This document shows, piece by piece, positions 32,764 to 40,480 of a DNA stretch of 64,000 nt. Numbering within the stretch: the stretch's first letter is position 1; the number at the start of each line of letters is the position of its first letter. The translations under genes and the position numbers were made by a program. The stretch comes from Bradyrhizobium septentrionale (GTDB lineage: Bacteria; Pseudomonadota; Alphaproteobacteria; Rhizobiales; Xanthobacteraceae), in assembly GCF_011516645.4 (NCBI RefSeq), contig NZ_CP088285.1, forward strand, positions 4,296,501 to 4,360,500. Reading direction: 5' to 3'. The notes under the pieces are model-generated. The model saw nothing but the letters and a program-made list of their open reading frames with translations, did no database searches and was not told where the DNA came from.

Positions 32764-34851
32764 TTAACCCGGCTGGGCGTGGAAAAACTCGAAAATCTTG
32801 CGGGCGCTTTCGGCGCTGACGCCGGGAACCTTGCCGAGATCGGCGATCGAGGCCCGCTCGATCTCCTTGAGCGTTCCGAAGTGGTGCAGCAAGGCGCGTT
32901 TGCGCGACGGGCCGATCCCCGGGATCTCCTGCAGACCGGCCTCGCGGATGTCCTTTTTGCGCAGCTTGCGGTGCGAGCCGATCACGAAGCGGTGGGCCTC
33001 GTCGCGCAGCCGCTGGATGAAATAGAGCACCGGGTCGCGCGGCTCCAGCTTGATGGCCTCGCGGTCCGGCATGAACAGGGTTTCGCGCCCCGCGTCGCGC
33101 TCCGGTCCCTTGGCCACCGCCATCAGCGAGACCTGGGTCAGCCCGAGGTTCTGGAAAATATCCCTGACCGCGTTGAGCTGGCCGCGGCCGCCGTCGATGA
33201 TGACGAGGTCGGGCCATTGCGGGAACGAATCGTCGTCCGCCCTGGTCTTTGCGCCGTCCTTGGCGGCGGCCTCGCCCTCCGGCGGCTTCAGCAGCCGCTT
33301 GAAGCGGCGCTCCAGCACCTCGCGCATCATCCCGTAGTCGTCGCCGGGCGTCAGGCCCTCGGACTTGATGTTGAACTTGCGGTACTGGTTCTTCATGAAG
33401 CCGTCAGGCCCGGCCACGATCATTGCGCCGACCGCGTTGGTGCCCTGGATGTGGCTGTTGTCGTAGACCTCGATGCGCTTTGGCGTGTGCGGCAGGCCAA
33501 GCGTGGTGACCATGCCCTCGAGCAGCCGGCTTTGTGTCGCGGTGTCGGCGAGCTTGCGGCCGAGCGCCTCGCGCGCGTTGGTGAGCGCGTGGCCGATCAG
33601 CTCCTTCTTCTCGCCGCGCTTGGGCACGGAGACCTCGACCTTGGATCCGGCCTTGACCGACAGCGCGTCGGCGAGCAACGCGCTTTCCTCGATCTCGTGC
33701 GACAGCAGGATCAGCTTCGGCGGCGGCTTGTCGTCGTAGAATTGCGCGAGGAACGAGGACAGCACCTCCTCGGGCGTAAAACTCTTCTCGGCGCGCGGGA
33801 AATAGGCGCGGTTGCCCCAGTTCTGGCCGGTGCGGAAGAAGAACACCTCGACGCAGGAATAGCCGCCCTCCTGGTGGATCGCGAACACATCGGCCTCTTC
33901 GACCGTGCGCGGGTTGATGCCCTGCTGCGACTGAATCGCCGACAGCGCCGCGAGCCGGTCGCGATACAGTGCCGCGGTCTCGAATTCGAGCTCGCCGGAG
34001 GCCTTCTCCATCTCGGCCGCGAGCAGCTCCTTCACGGCGCGGCTGCGGCCGGAGAGGAACTCGGTCGCCTCGCGCACCAGTTCGCTGTAGCCGGGGAAAT
34101 CGATCTCGCGCGTGCATGGGCCGGCACAACGCTTGATCTGATAGAGCAGGCAGGGACGGGTGCGGCTTTCGAAGAAGCCGTCGGTGCAGGAGCGGATCAG
34201 GAAGGCGCGCTGCAGCGCCGTGATGGTGCGGTTGACCGCACCGGCGTTGGCGAACGGGCCGAAATAGCGTCCGGGCCGCGACTGTGCGCCGCGATGCTTG
34301 AGGATCTGCGGCGCCCAATGGTCGCCTGATATCAGGATATAGGGAAACGACTTGTCGTCGCGCAGCTGCACATTGAAGCGCGGGCGAAGCTGCTTGATCA
34401 GATTGGCTTCGAGCAGCAGTGCCTCGGTCTCGGTCGTGGTCGAGACGATCTCGACATGCGTGGTCGCTGCGATCATGCGCAGGATGCGCGCCGGCAACGG
34501 CGCGTTGGCCCGCGCATAGGACGACAGCCGCTTTTTGACGTTCTTCGCCTTGCCGACATAGAGCACGTCGTTGGCGGCATTGAGCATGCGGTAGACGCCT
34601 GGCGAGGTCGGGGCGAGGCGAACCGCGTTCTCGATCGCGGCATGCCCGACCGAGAGCGTGCCCTCGGCAACCGCCTCGGTGGCGTCGTCCGAAGCGTCCG
34701 GCAGACGCGCCTCATCCTCCTCCTCGGCTGCGGAGGTTTCGGGATCGACGTCGCTCGTGTCGAGCGTCAGATCGTCCTGCGGCAGATCGGACTTTGAACC
34801 GCGCCGTGGCTTCGGGGCCGGCGTCGGACGTTCGGGAGAATCGTGAACCAT
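32764..34851 (-). CDS. uvrC: UvrABC system protein C
   Basis: UvrC makes the two incisions of nucleotide excision repair. The GIY-YIG endonuclease reads [38 protein letters not shown]. The UvrBC region contains [26 protein letters not shown], the RNase H-like domain has [26 protein letters not shown], and the C-terminal HhH repeats include [22 protein letters not shown]. The protein is 695 residues from ATG 34851. It carries an N-terminal acidic extension of about 75 residues (rich in Asp, Glu and Pro) absent in E. coli UvrC. Confidence 0.96.
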   Translation of the reverse strand: MVHDSPERPTPAPKPRRGSKSDLPQDDLTLDTSDVDPETSAAEEEDEARLPDASDDATEAVAEGTLSVGHAAIENAVRLAPTSPGVYRMLNAANDVLYVGKAKNVKKRLSSYARANAPLPARILRMIAATTHVEIVSTTTETEALLLEANLIKQLRPRFNVQLRDDKSFPYILISGDHWAPQILKHRGAQSRPGRYFGPFANAGAVNRTITALQRAFLIRSCTDGFFESRTRPCLLYQIKRCAGPCTREIDFPGYSELVREATEFLSGRSRAVKELLAAEMEKASGELEFETAALYRDRLAALSAIQSQQGINPRTVEEADVFAIHQEGGYSCVEVFFFRTGQNWGNRAYFPRAEKSFTPEEVLSSFLAQFYDDKPPPKLILLSHEIEESALLADALSVKAGSKVEVSVPKRGEKKELIGHALTNAREALGRKLADTATQSRLLEGMVTTLGLPHTPKRIEVYDNSHIQGTNAVGAMIVAGPDGFMKNQYRKFNIKSEGLTPGDDYGMMREVLERRFKRLLKPPEGEAAAKDGAKTRADDDSFPQWPDLVIIDGGRGQLNAVRDIFQNLGLTQVSLMAVAKGPERDAGRETLFMPDREAIKLEPRDPVLYFIQRLRDEAHRFVIGSHRKLRKKDIREAGLQEIPGIGPSRKRALLHHFGTLKEIERASIADLGKVPGVSAESARKIFEFFHAQPG

Positions 34852-35002
34852 GGGCCGTAAATTAAGCGCTCGGGCGACCGCTCGCCAGCGTTGGCGGCGC
34901 CGGAAAAACAAGCCCGATTGCAGGAGGTTACCGACCCCGCGGGCCGATCCGGGCGGGTGGGTAACACATTGTTAAGATTGATGAGCGGGCCGGTAACCGG
35001 GC

Positions 35003-35018
35003 TTAACAGCCCTTTAAC
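35003..35018. promoter_or_regulatory. Perfect CtrA binding site TTAA-N7-TTAAC
   Basis: TTAACAGCCCTTTAAC matches the full CtrA consensus TTAA-N7-TTAAC exactly. It lies 97 bp upstream of the omp ATG at 35115 and 152 bp upstream of the uvrC start. CtrA control of a cell-cycle- or envelope-related gene is plausible in Rhizobiales. Additional TTAA stretches flank it (about 34974 and 35018). Confidence 0.6.
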
Positions 35019-35114
35019 TTAAAACTCTCGATAAACCTTAGCGAAAAAAGTGGAATTCCGTAACCACGCTGGCCTTGGCCGGCGGGCTGCGGCAGTTGCG
35101 TGGTGGAGAGTACA

Positions 35115-35738
35115 ATGACCCGGTTGGTTGCGCGTGCGCTGGCACTGATCGTCGCAGGCTGGACGACCTCGGCGGCGTCGGCCGACCTCAACTACGGATC
35201 GCCCTACACCGTCCATCAGCCGCTCAACGCCTATAGCTGGGCCGGCCCCTACCTCGGCGGCAACATCGGCTATGGCTGGGGTTCGGTCGAGAACAACCCG
35301 ACCAAGCCGTCCGGCTTCGCCGGCGGCGTGCAGGCCGGCTACAATTTCCAGAACGGCACCCCCTGGGTGTTCGGTATCGAAGCCGATATCCAGGGCTCCG
35401 CTGCGGACGATCGGTTCGCGCCCTGGAAGTTCTCCAATCCGTGGTTCGGCACGGTGCGCGGCCGTGCCGGCTATGCGGTCAACAACGTGCTGTTCTACGC
35501 AACCGGCGGTCTCGCCTTCGGCGAGCTGCGCGGCGAAACCTTCGGCATTTCGGAGACGCATACCAATGCGGGCTTCACCGTCGGCGCCGGCGCCGAAATG
35601 GGCTTTGCGCCGAACTGGAGCGCCAAGATCGAGTATCTCTACGTCGACCTCGCCAACAGCAACTTCACGATCACCGGCGGCGCGTCGAACGGCTACAGCT
35701 TCAGCCTGGTTCGCGCCGGCATCAACTATCACTTCTGA
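35115..35738 (+). CDS. Outer membrane beta-barrel protein (Omp25/Omp31-like porin)
   Basis: The 207-residue precursor has a signal peptide (MTRLVARALALIVAGWTTSAASA). An eight-stranded-type barrel follows: YSWAGPYLGGNIGYGWG at the start, SGFAGGVQAGYNFQ and FGIEADIQGSA, RGRAGYAV, YATGGLAFG, AEMGFAPNWSAKIEYLYVDL, ending FSLVRAGINYHF with terminal Phe. This is the Rhizobiales Omp25/Omp31/RopB-like family. ATG 35115 is preceded by GGAGAG. A strong terminator follows, so it is monocistronic. A perfect CtrA site lies upstream. Confidence 0.92.
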   Translation: MTRLVARALALIVAGWTTSAASADLNYGSPYTVHQPLNAYSWAGPYLGGNIGYGWGSVENNPTKPSGFAGGVQAGYNFQNGTPWVFGIEADIQGSAADDRFAPWKFSNPWFGTVRGRAGYAVNNVLFYATGGLAFGELRGETFGISETHTNAGFTVGAGAEMGFAPNWSAKIEYLYVDLANSNFTITGGASNGYSFSLVRAGINYHF

Positions 35739-35764
35739 GAACAAGAAAACGTCAACCATCAACT

Positions 35765-35794
35765 CCCGGCCGCGCCTCGCGCGGTCGGGTTTTT
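35765..35794 (+). terminator. Rho-independent terminator after the outer membrane protein gene
   Basis: The stem CCCGGCCGCGC / GCGCGGTCGGG (one G-T pair) with a 3-nt loop is followed by TTTTTCTTT. It begins 26 bp after the stop codon of the Omp25/31-like gene and is the clearest intrinsic terminator on the plus strand here. Confidence 0.9.
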
Positions 35795-36007
35795 CTTTGT
35801 GCCGATGGCGTGGACATCATGCGCAGCTACACGCACGCCGCGTTCGCGAAGCCAATCGCGCCGCACGTGTCGGTTATGCGGGCACCGCCAGTCGCGTCCG
35901 CATCATGCAGGTGGTCACGCAGCGAGCGCGAGCCCCGCGCCCGGCAGTCAACTCACACGCAACGCTTCATTTGGCGTTCATCACGAGCCGCGCGCCGCAA
36001 GCGCTCC

Positions 36008-36220
36008 TCATGAAACCACCAGGTTGACCGCCTTCGGGCCCTTGCCCTTCTTGTCCGGTTCAACCTCGAACGTAATGCGCTGTCCTTCAGTCAGGTCCTT
36101 CAATCCTGCACGCTCAACAGCTGTGATGTGAACGAACACATCGCGGCCGCCATCGTCAGGTTTGATGAAGCCGTAGCCACGCTCTCCGTTGAAGAACTTG
36201 ACTATCCCAGTCATGGCCAT
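36008..36220 (-). CDS. Cold-shock domain protein
   Basis: The 70-residue CspA-like protein starts MAMTGIVKFFNGERGYGFIKPDDGGRDVFVHITAVERAG, with RNP1 (GYGFIKP) and RNP2 (VFVHITA) for single-stranded nucleic-acid binding. LTEGQRITFEVEPDKKGKGPKAVNL completes the OB fold. GGGGAGGAG precedes ATG 36220. Paralogs usually act as RNA chaperones in stationary phase, not only at low temperature. Confidence 0.94.
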   Translation of the reverse strand: MAMTGIVKFFNGERGYGFIKPDDGGRDVFVHITAVERAGLKDLTEGQRITFEVEPDKKGKGPKAVNLVVS

Positions 36221-36480
36221 CGGGAAAACTCCTCCCCCGTATTGCTCCACCGCTACGCGCACGCCGCGTAGCGGTTGACCGACATTCGCTTGTCGGAAGC
36301 TTGGCCACCTGAACAGGCCGGTGTCACGCCGCCGGTCTGCCTGGATTTATTTCGGCCTTGTCACTCCGCCGCAACCATTCGCGGAAGCGGAACGTAAAGC
36401 CAGTCGTAACAGGATGAGCATAATACGGTTCCGCGCGCGTTGCCTACGATCAATTCGAACTTTTCAGTGGGTGCTGCGGA
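36221..36480. other. 260-bp intergenic region upstream of csp
   Basis: It holds the csp promoter and 5' leader, with the inverted-repeat CGCTACGCG...CGCGTAGCG near 36252-36275. No open reading frame of gene-like composition and no repeat family seen elsewhere in the window was recognised. Confidence 0.4.
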
Positions 36481-37341
36481 TTAAGCCTTGAGCGTCTCGA
36501 GTCTGAAGCGGCCAGCGCCGCCTTGACCAAGCGGCTTCTCGAGTTCGGGCAGGATGATCTTCAGCTCACCTGCCAACGTCCACGGCGGATTCACCATCAA
36601 AAGGCCGGTGGATACGAGGCCGCCGTCGGTTTCTTGCGGTGCCACACTGAATTCCAAACGCAAGCATTTGCCGGCAGGCCGGCTTGTTGCTGCCGCTGCT
36701 GCGACACTGTGCGCGAGCTCGTCGGTGGCCCTCCGGGATTTTACGGGGTACCACAAAAGATACGCGCCGGTCGGCCATTTCGCGAACGCTTCAGTGAAAG
36801 CACGGGCCAGTCGTTCGAACTCATCCTTTGCCTCGAACGGTGGATCGATCAGCACCAGACCGCGCCGCTCGTTCGGCGGCACGAATGCGGGCAGCGCCGT
36901 CCAACCATCGAGATCAACGACGCGCGCCTGCGCATCACGCCGCAACGCATCGATCAGTTGCTTGCGCGCCGTCGGTTCGATCTCGCAGGCGGTGAGGCGG
37001 TCTTGCGGCCGCAGCAGCGCACGCGCGATCAGCGGCGAACCGGGATACGCTTTCAGTTCGCCTCTCGAATTGAATGCCCTGACGATGTCGAGATACGGCG
37101 CGATCAGCGGCAGTGCCTTGTCGGAGAGTCGCGCCTGCATCAGCCGCGCGATGCCGGTGAGCCATTCGCCGCTGCGCTGCGCTTCGCTCGATGTCAGGTC
37201 ATAGAGCCCGGCGCCGGCATGGGTGTCGATGACGCGGAGCGGCGCCTGCTTTTCCTGCAGATAGGTCAGCATGCGCACCAGCACGATGTGCTTGATGACA
37301 TCGGCAAAGCTGCCGGCGTGAAAGGCGTGACGGTAGTTCAT
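36481..37341 (-). CDS. rlmJ: 23S rRNA (adenine(2030)-N(6))-methyltransferase
   Basis: The 286-residue RlmJ starts MNYRHAFHAGSFADVIKHIVLVRMLTYLQEKQAPLRVIDTHAGAGLYDL. N-terminal NYRHAFHAGNxADVxKH is diagnostic. SAM motif I is VIDTHAGAGLYDL; the catalytic motif is VLIDPPFEAKDEFERL (DPPF). It methylates A2030 of 23S rRNA. YPGSPLIARALLRPQDRLTACEIEP fits the family. Overall length is normal; the gene is monocistronic. Confidence 0.94.
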   Translation of the reverse strand: MNYRHAFHAGSFADVIKHIVLVRMLTYLQEKQAPLRVIDTHAGAGLYDLTSSEAQRSGEWLTGIARLMQARLSDKALPLIAPYLDIVRAFNSRGELKAYPGSPLIARALLRPQDRLTACEIEPTARKQLIDALRRDAQARVVDLDGWTALPAFVPPNERRGLVLIDPPFEAKDEFERLARAFTEAFAKWPTGAYLLWYPVKSRRATDELAHSVAAAAATSRPAGKCLRLEFSVAPQETDGGLVSTGLLMVNPPWTLAGELKIILPELEKPLGQGGAGRFRLETLKA

Positions 37342-37385
37342 GGGATGATTGTGCCGCGCTCCAGAGGGAGCGCATGTTGTACTTC

Positions 37386-37414
37386 GTCATGCCCGGGCTT
37401 GTCCCGGGCATCTA
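37386..37414. repeat. Short palindrome TGCCCGGGCTTGTCCCGGGCA, second copy
   Basis: CATGCCCGGGCTTGTCCCGGGCATCTACG differs from the copy at 27027 by a single base near the 3' end. It lies upstream of rlmJ. This shows a dispersed repeat rather than a gene-specific terminator. Confidence 0.7.
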
Positions 37415-37506
37415 CGCCTTATCTCGCTTGTTTCATGACAGCGTCGATGGCCAGGACATGCTGCGCGACGACGTGCGGCGCGCGCCCGCCCTGAACGCGG
37501 AGGGCT

Positions 37507-38193
37507 CTAGCCGCCGCGAACCGGCGGCATAAGCACCTGATCACGGCGACAGGCACGGCGGTCGGTTTCCTCGCAGGAACGGAATTGCAGGTCCTTGCTG
37601 AGGCAGATCCGCACCTCGCTGAGCCGCCTGCTGTCGCAGGTCACCGCGATCGCCGAACTGCTGAGTCCGGGATTGACCTTGATGAACGCCGCCTCCAGCT
37701 CGTCGGGCGCGATCGTCTTCGGCTCCGACAATTGCAGGAATTCCTCGGGGATCTTCACCGCGGCGCGGGCCTTGCGGATGGCTTCGAAATAGGCGCGCTC
37801 GCCGAGGCCGGAGCAGGTGCCGTGCTTGTCCCACTCGTTGTAGATCAGCCCGGGCGCCGGCATCAGGTCGAGCATCGAGGTCATGATGTTGCGGGCGAGC
37901 CGCGGCGAGGGCCGCTGGCAGTATTCCGGAAAGCCCCGCTCATATTGCGGCCACAGGCCGTGCACCACGAAGGAATACGGCCGCCCGCTGCACTGGGCCT
38001 GCGTGCCGCGGCCGTTGTTGCCGCGCTCGCTCGCCGCCTCGCAGAACGAAGGCGACCACGACAGCGACAATACGTAGAAATCGAACTCGCCCGGCGCATT
38101 CTGGCGGCGATCCTGGGCCGAGGCCCCCACCGCACCGCATATAATAAAGGCAATCGAAATCAGAAATCGGGAAATTGTGACCAACCGCGGCAT
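37507..38193 (-). CDS. Periplasmic ribonuclease T2
   Basis: The 228-residue precursor carries a signal peptide (RLVTISRFLISIAFIICGAVGASAQ). Both RNase T2 active-site blocks are present: FVVHGLWPQYE (CAS I) and YNEWDKHGTCSG (CAS II), with catalytic histidines. LSLSWSPSFC and YCQRPSPRLARNIMTSMLDLMP surround them, and eight or more Cys suggest disulfides. It should degrade RNA in the periplasm. Bacterial RNase I (E. coli rna) is the family counterpart. The start 38193 follows GAGGGGC; 38208 is an alternative. Confidence 0.93.
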   Translation of the reverse strand: MPRLVTISRFLISIAFIICGAVGASAQDRRQNAPGEFDFYVLSLSWSPSFCEAASERGNNGRGTQAQCSGRPYSFVVHGLWPQYERGFPEYCQRPSPRLARNIMTSMLDLMPAPGLIYNEWDKHGTCSGLGERAYFEAIRKARAAVKIPEEFLQLSEPKTIAPDELEAAFIKVNPGLSSSAIAVTCDSRRLSEVRICLSKDLQFRSCEETDRRACRRDQVLMPPVRGG

Positions 38194-38254
38194 CAAACGC
38201 CCCCTCACTCGACCGCCCGGAGCCTAGCAGGCCGCGGGAACATTTCAAGAACAA

Positions 38255-38282
38255 AAGCCGCCGTCTGAATGGCGGCGGCTTC
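38255..38282 (-). terminator. Terminator of the Cys-containing exported protein gene
   Basis: AAGCCGCCG..CGGCGGCTT hairpin with loop TCTGAATG; on the minus strand it ends in TTTTG. It lies 25 bp downstream of the stop at 38307. Confidence 0.8.
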
Positions 38283-38306
38283 TGCTGTCAGCAATCTGGT
38301 CGGAGA

Positions 38307-38801
38307 TCAGGGCCGGGCGGCCTTGCAGGCCGGGTTGTAGGCCCAGTTGCGATCGAGGCCGGTCACGCACCATTCGACGCCCGGGCTGAGGCTGAGGGCG
38401 TCGCTGACACCGGCAAAACCGCCGTCCTCGATGATCGAATAGTGTACGCCGCGCACCTTGCCGTCGCTCAACATCACGTCGCCCGAGCAATAGCGGCGCG
38501 GAATATTGTCGGCCTGCCAGGGGCGGAAGGCGGTTTCGTGGATCCGGTTGAAGCCGGTGATCACGAGCGGTGAATTCCAGAAAGTGGCTTCCTTTTCCTG
38601 GAATTGCTCGCTGATGACCCTCAGCGCCCTCTCGCAGGGCGCCACATTGCCGTCATAGCGCGGGCCGGACAGCCAGAAATTCAGCTCGAACGGATTGGCG
38701 GCCTCGGCCGTACCCCCGAAAGCCAGCAGGCCGACCACGAGTGCGGCGCCGAGGCCAAGCTTGTGGCCGAGTTTAGTGCGGGAGTTGAACAGGTTGCGCA
38801 T
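38307..38801 (-). CDS. Exported hypothetical protein with four conserved-type cysteines
   Basis: The 164-residue precursor has a signal peptide (LGHKLGLGAALVVGLLAFGGTAEAA). The mature domain begins NPFELNFWLSGPRYDGNVAPCERALRVISEQFQEKEATFWNSPLVITGFNRIHETAFRPW and has Cys in PCER, YCSGD, WCVTG and ACKAA, enough for two disulfides. I recognise similar uncharacterised proteins across Bradyrhizobium. It is probably periplasmic; no enzyme motif is visible. Confidence 0.75.
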   Translation of the reverse strand: MRNLFNSRTKLGHKLGLGAALVVGLLAFGGTAEAANPFELNFWLSGPRYDGNVAPCERALRVISEQFQEKEATFWNSPLVITGFNRIHETAFRPWQADNIPRRYCSGDVMLSDGKVRGVHYSIIEDGGFAGVSDALSLSPGVEWCVTGLDRNWAYNPACKAARP

Positions 38802-38965
38802 GGGAATCCACCCGATGATCCGATGCGCGGACGGTGCCGCGAAGCCCCGGCAAGGTCAAGTGCAGCGCGGCAACACCTGCGGAGAAGTCCACTTCTAGCC
38901 GCCGGCTCGTTCTTTTCACGGTGGCCGGCGCACTCTATGTTGTTTCAAGCGAAATGGAGTCTGCG

Positions 38966-39265
38966 ATGCGAAGGAAATTGGCCGCGTGCCTGGTTGCCGT
39001 TTGCGGGATGCTGGCCGTCGTACCGGCGCGAGCCGATTGGATGCAGCCGGTGCCGCCATTCAAGGGCAATGATACCGGCGGTATTATCGCCTATACGCTG
39101 GCAGCCCAGACCGACGCCCGGCAGCTCGCCGTCGATCACTGCGCCTCCTACGGCAAGGTGGTGAAGTTCCTTGCGGTGCAGCGCTATCCGAGCGGCTATA
39201 TCTCCTTCGCCTGCCGCTGGGTGCCCTACGGCTCGGCCCAGAGGCCGGTGCGCACGCTCTACTGA
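38966..39265 (+). CDS. Small exported hypothetical protein
   Basis: The 99-residue precursor starts MRRKLAACLVAVCGMLAVVPARADW, a good signal peptide. The mature part is WMQPVPPFKGNDTGGIIAYTLAAQTDARQLAVDHCASYGKVVKFLAVQRYPSGYISFACRWVP, with two Cys that could pair. GGAG at 38956-38959 supports ATG 38966 over 38954. Followed by a DUF3617 gene after 43 bp, so probably an operon. Function unknown. Confidence 0.75.
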   Translation: MRRKLAACLVAVCGMLAVVPARADWMQPVPPFKGNDTGGIIAYTLAAQTDARQLAVDHCASYGKVVKFLAVQRYPSGYISFACRWVPYGSAQRPVRTLY

Positions 39266-39308
39266 GCGCGCGGCAAATCCTCCGATCGTTCAGCCGGGAG
39301 CTCACCGC

Positions 39309-39839
39309 ATGACCCGACAGCTTGCCTTGCTTGGTTCGGCTGTTTGCCTTGTCCTGTCCGCCGGCGCCGCAAGTGCCGTCGACCTGCCGACCCGCAAGCC
39401 CGGCCTGTGGGAGATGAAAATGCTGCGTACCGGCGGGCCGATGCCGGAAATCACCATGCAGCACTGCACCGACGAGACCACCGACAAGGAAATGAGCGCG
39501 GCGGCCTCGCCGATGGCCAAGGAAGTCTGCTCCAAGCAGGACATCCAGAAGACTGCGACCGGCTATGTCAGCGATTCCGTCTGCAGCGTCGCCGGCATGA
39601 CGGTACAGAGCCATGCCGAGATCGTCGGCGATTTCAATTCCGCCTACACGGTCAAGAGCACCTCACATTCCGAGGGCGGCGCGGCCGGCGCGCGCGACAC
39701 CACCATGACCATCGAGGCGAAATGGCTTGGCGCCTGCAAGGCCGACCAGAAGCCCGGTGACATCATCATGCCCGGCGGCATGAAGATGAACGTCAAGGAC
39801 ATGGAAAAGCTGAAGGGCCTGCTGCCCAAGCAGAAGTAG
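39309..39839 (+). CDS. DUF3617 family periplasmic protein
   Basis: The 176-residue precursor has a signal peptide (LALLGSAVCLVLSAGAASA). The DUF3617 domain begins LPTRKPGLWEMKMLRTGGPMPEITMQHCTDETTDKEM, with conserved PGLWE and paired Cys (HCTDE, KEVCSKQ, VCSVAG, GACKAD). Proteins of this family are uncharacterised periplasmic beta-rich proteins common in proteobacteria. GGGAG precedes ATG 39309. Confidence 0.85.
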   Translation: MTRQLALLGSAVCLVLSAGAASAVDLPTRKPGLWEMKMLRTGGPMPEITMQHCTDETTDKEMSAAASPMAKEVCSKQDIQKTATGYVSDSVCSVAGMTVQSHAEIVGDFNSAYTVKSTSHSEGGAAGARDTTMTIEAKWLGACKADQKPGDIIMPGGMKMNVKDMEKLKGLLPKQK

Positions 39840-39877
39840 GGCGCAGCGCATTCGGTTGACGCTGCGCGCCTGAATGT

Positions 39878-39902
39878 ATGGCCCCTCATGTTGAGGGGCC
39901 AT
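39878..39902 (+). terminator. Hairpin after the DUF3617 gene
   Basis: ATGGCCCCTC-ATGTT-GAGGGGCCAT is a perfect 10-bp stem, followed by GAACGTTTT. Another hairpin GCGCAGCG...CGCTGCGC at 39841-39868 directly precedes it. The T-run is short, so termination is likely but not certain. Confidence 0.6.
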
Positions 39903-40480
39903 GAACGTTTTGCACCTCCGTCATTGCAAGAGGCTCGCGACAAAATTGCCAAGCAATTTTGCGCTGAAGCAACGACTTGTCCGCCGAAGCTCGGTGAAGG
40001 CGAACGAGATCCAATTCGCAGCTTGCTTGTCAAGGAGCGATGGCTGCTTCGCGCAGCCTAACATCGAGCGCACGTTCGCTCGACCCGTTGGATGCGATGA
40101 CATGGATAGCGCGCATCACTTGCGAGGTGCTGGCTTTGATCGCGCGCGAAAATGCCAAGGGTATTGCAGGACAAAATCAACATCATTGAACGATCACTGC
40201 GTGCCTCGCGCTCGAGCAATCTGAGAAAGCGAAGACGCGCACGAATTCTTCGCGCTGCAAGTGTGCTGCGACAGCATGTCATTTTTGAATCGCTCCAGTG
40301 TTGCGCATCTTGAATCGTTCCAGTGTTTCGCATCGTGTGCGCTTCAATGGATTCTATTTTGCGCGTGTGGAATTTCGCTCAACCCGCCGATAGAAGTCCG
40401 CCCCAATCGATGCCCGCTGAGTTGCGAGCACGCGGCTCGATCACGATCAGCTGGGGCAGTGTGGGGACTGTTTGGTGGGA
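39903..40480. other. Gene-free region in front of the TonB receptor
   Basis: About 580 bp without a convincing ORF. Much of it is lower in GC than the flanks. It holds the 25-bp tandem repeat described separately and an AT-rich stretch at about 40349-40360 (GATTCTATTTT) that could hold promoter elements. No Fur box or Irr ICE motif that I could match was found. Short GCGCAGCC- and CGACTTGTCCGCCGAAGC-like fragments suggest remnants of dispersed repeats. Confidence 0.5.
40285..40334. repeat. 25-bp tandem direct repeat upstream of the TonB receptor
   Basis: TTGAATCGCTCCAGTGTTGC followed by GCATC (40285-40309) repeats immediately as TTGAATCGTTCCAGTGTTTC followed by GCATC (40310-40334). There are two mismatches in 25 bp. 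It lies about 150-195 bp upstream of the receptor start. Direct repeats of this size are typical operator sites for AraC-type and some other activators; no such gene is adjacent. Confidence 0.6.

Noticed and set aside
35115..35738. Considered the omp gene as an acyltransferase or autotransporter fragment
   Set aside because: The regular barrel strands and terminal Phe fit Omp25/31; no passenger or catalytic motif.
39903..40270. Possible tRNA or small RNA in the gap before the TonB receptor
   Set aside because: No cloverleaf with a T-loop GTTCGANNC pattern or convincing hairpin-terminator pair could be drawn.
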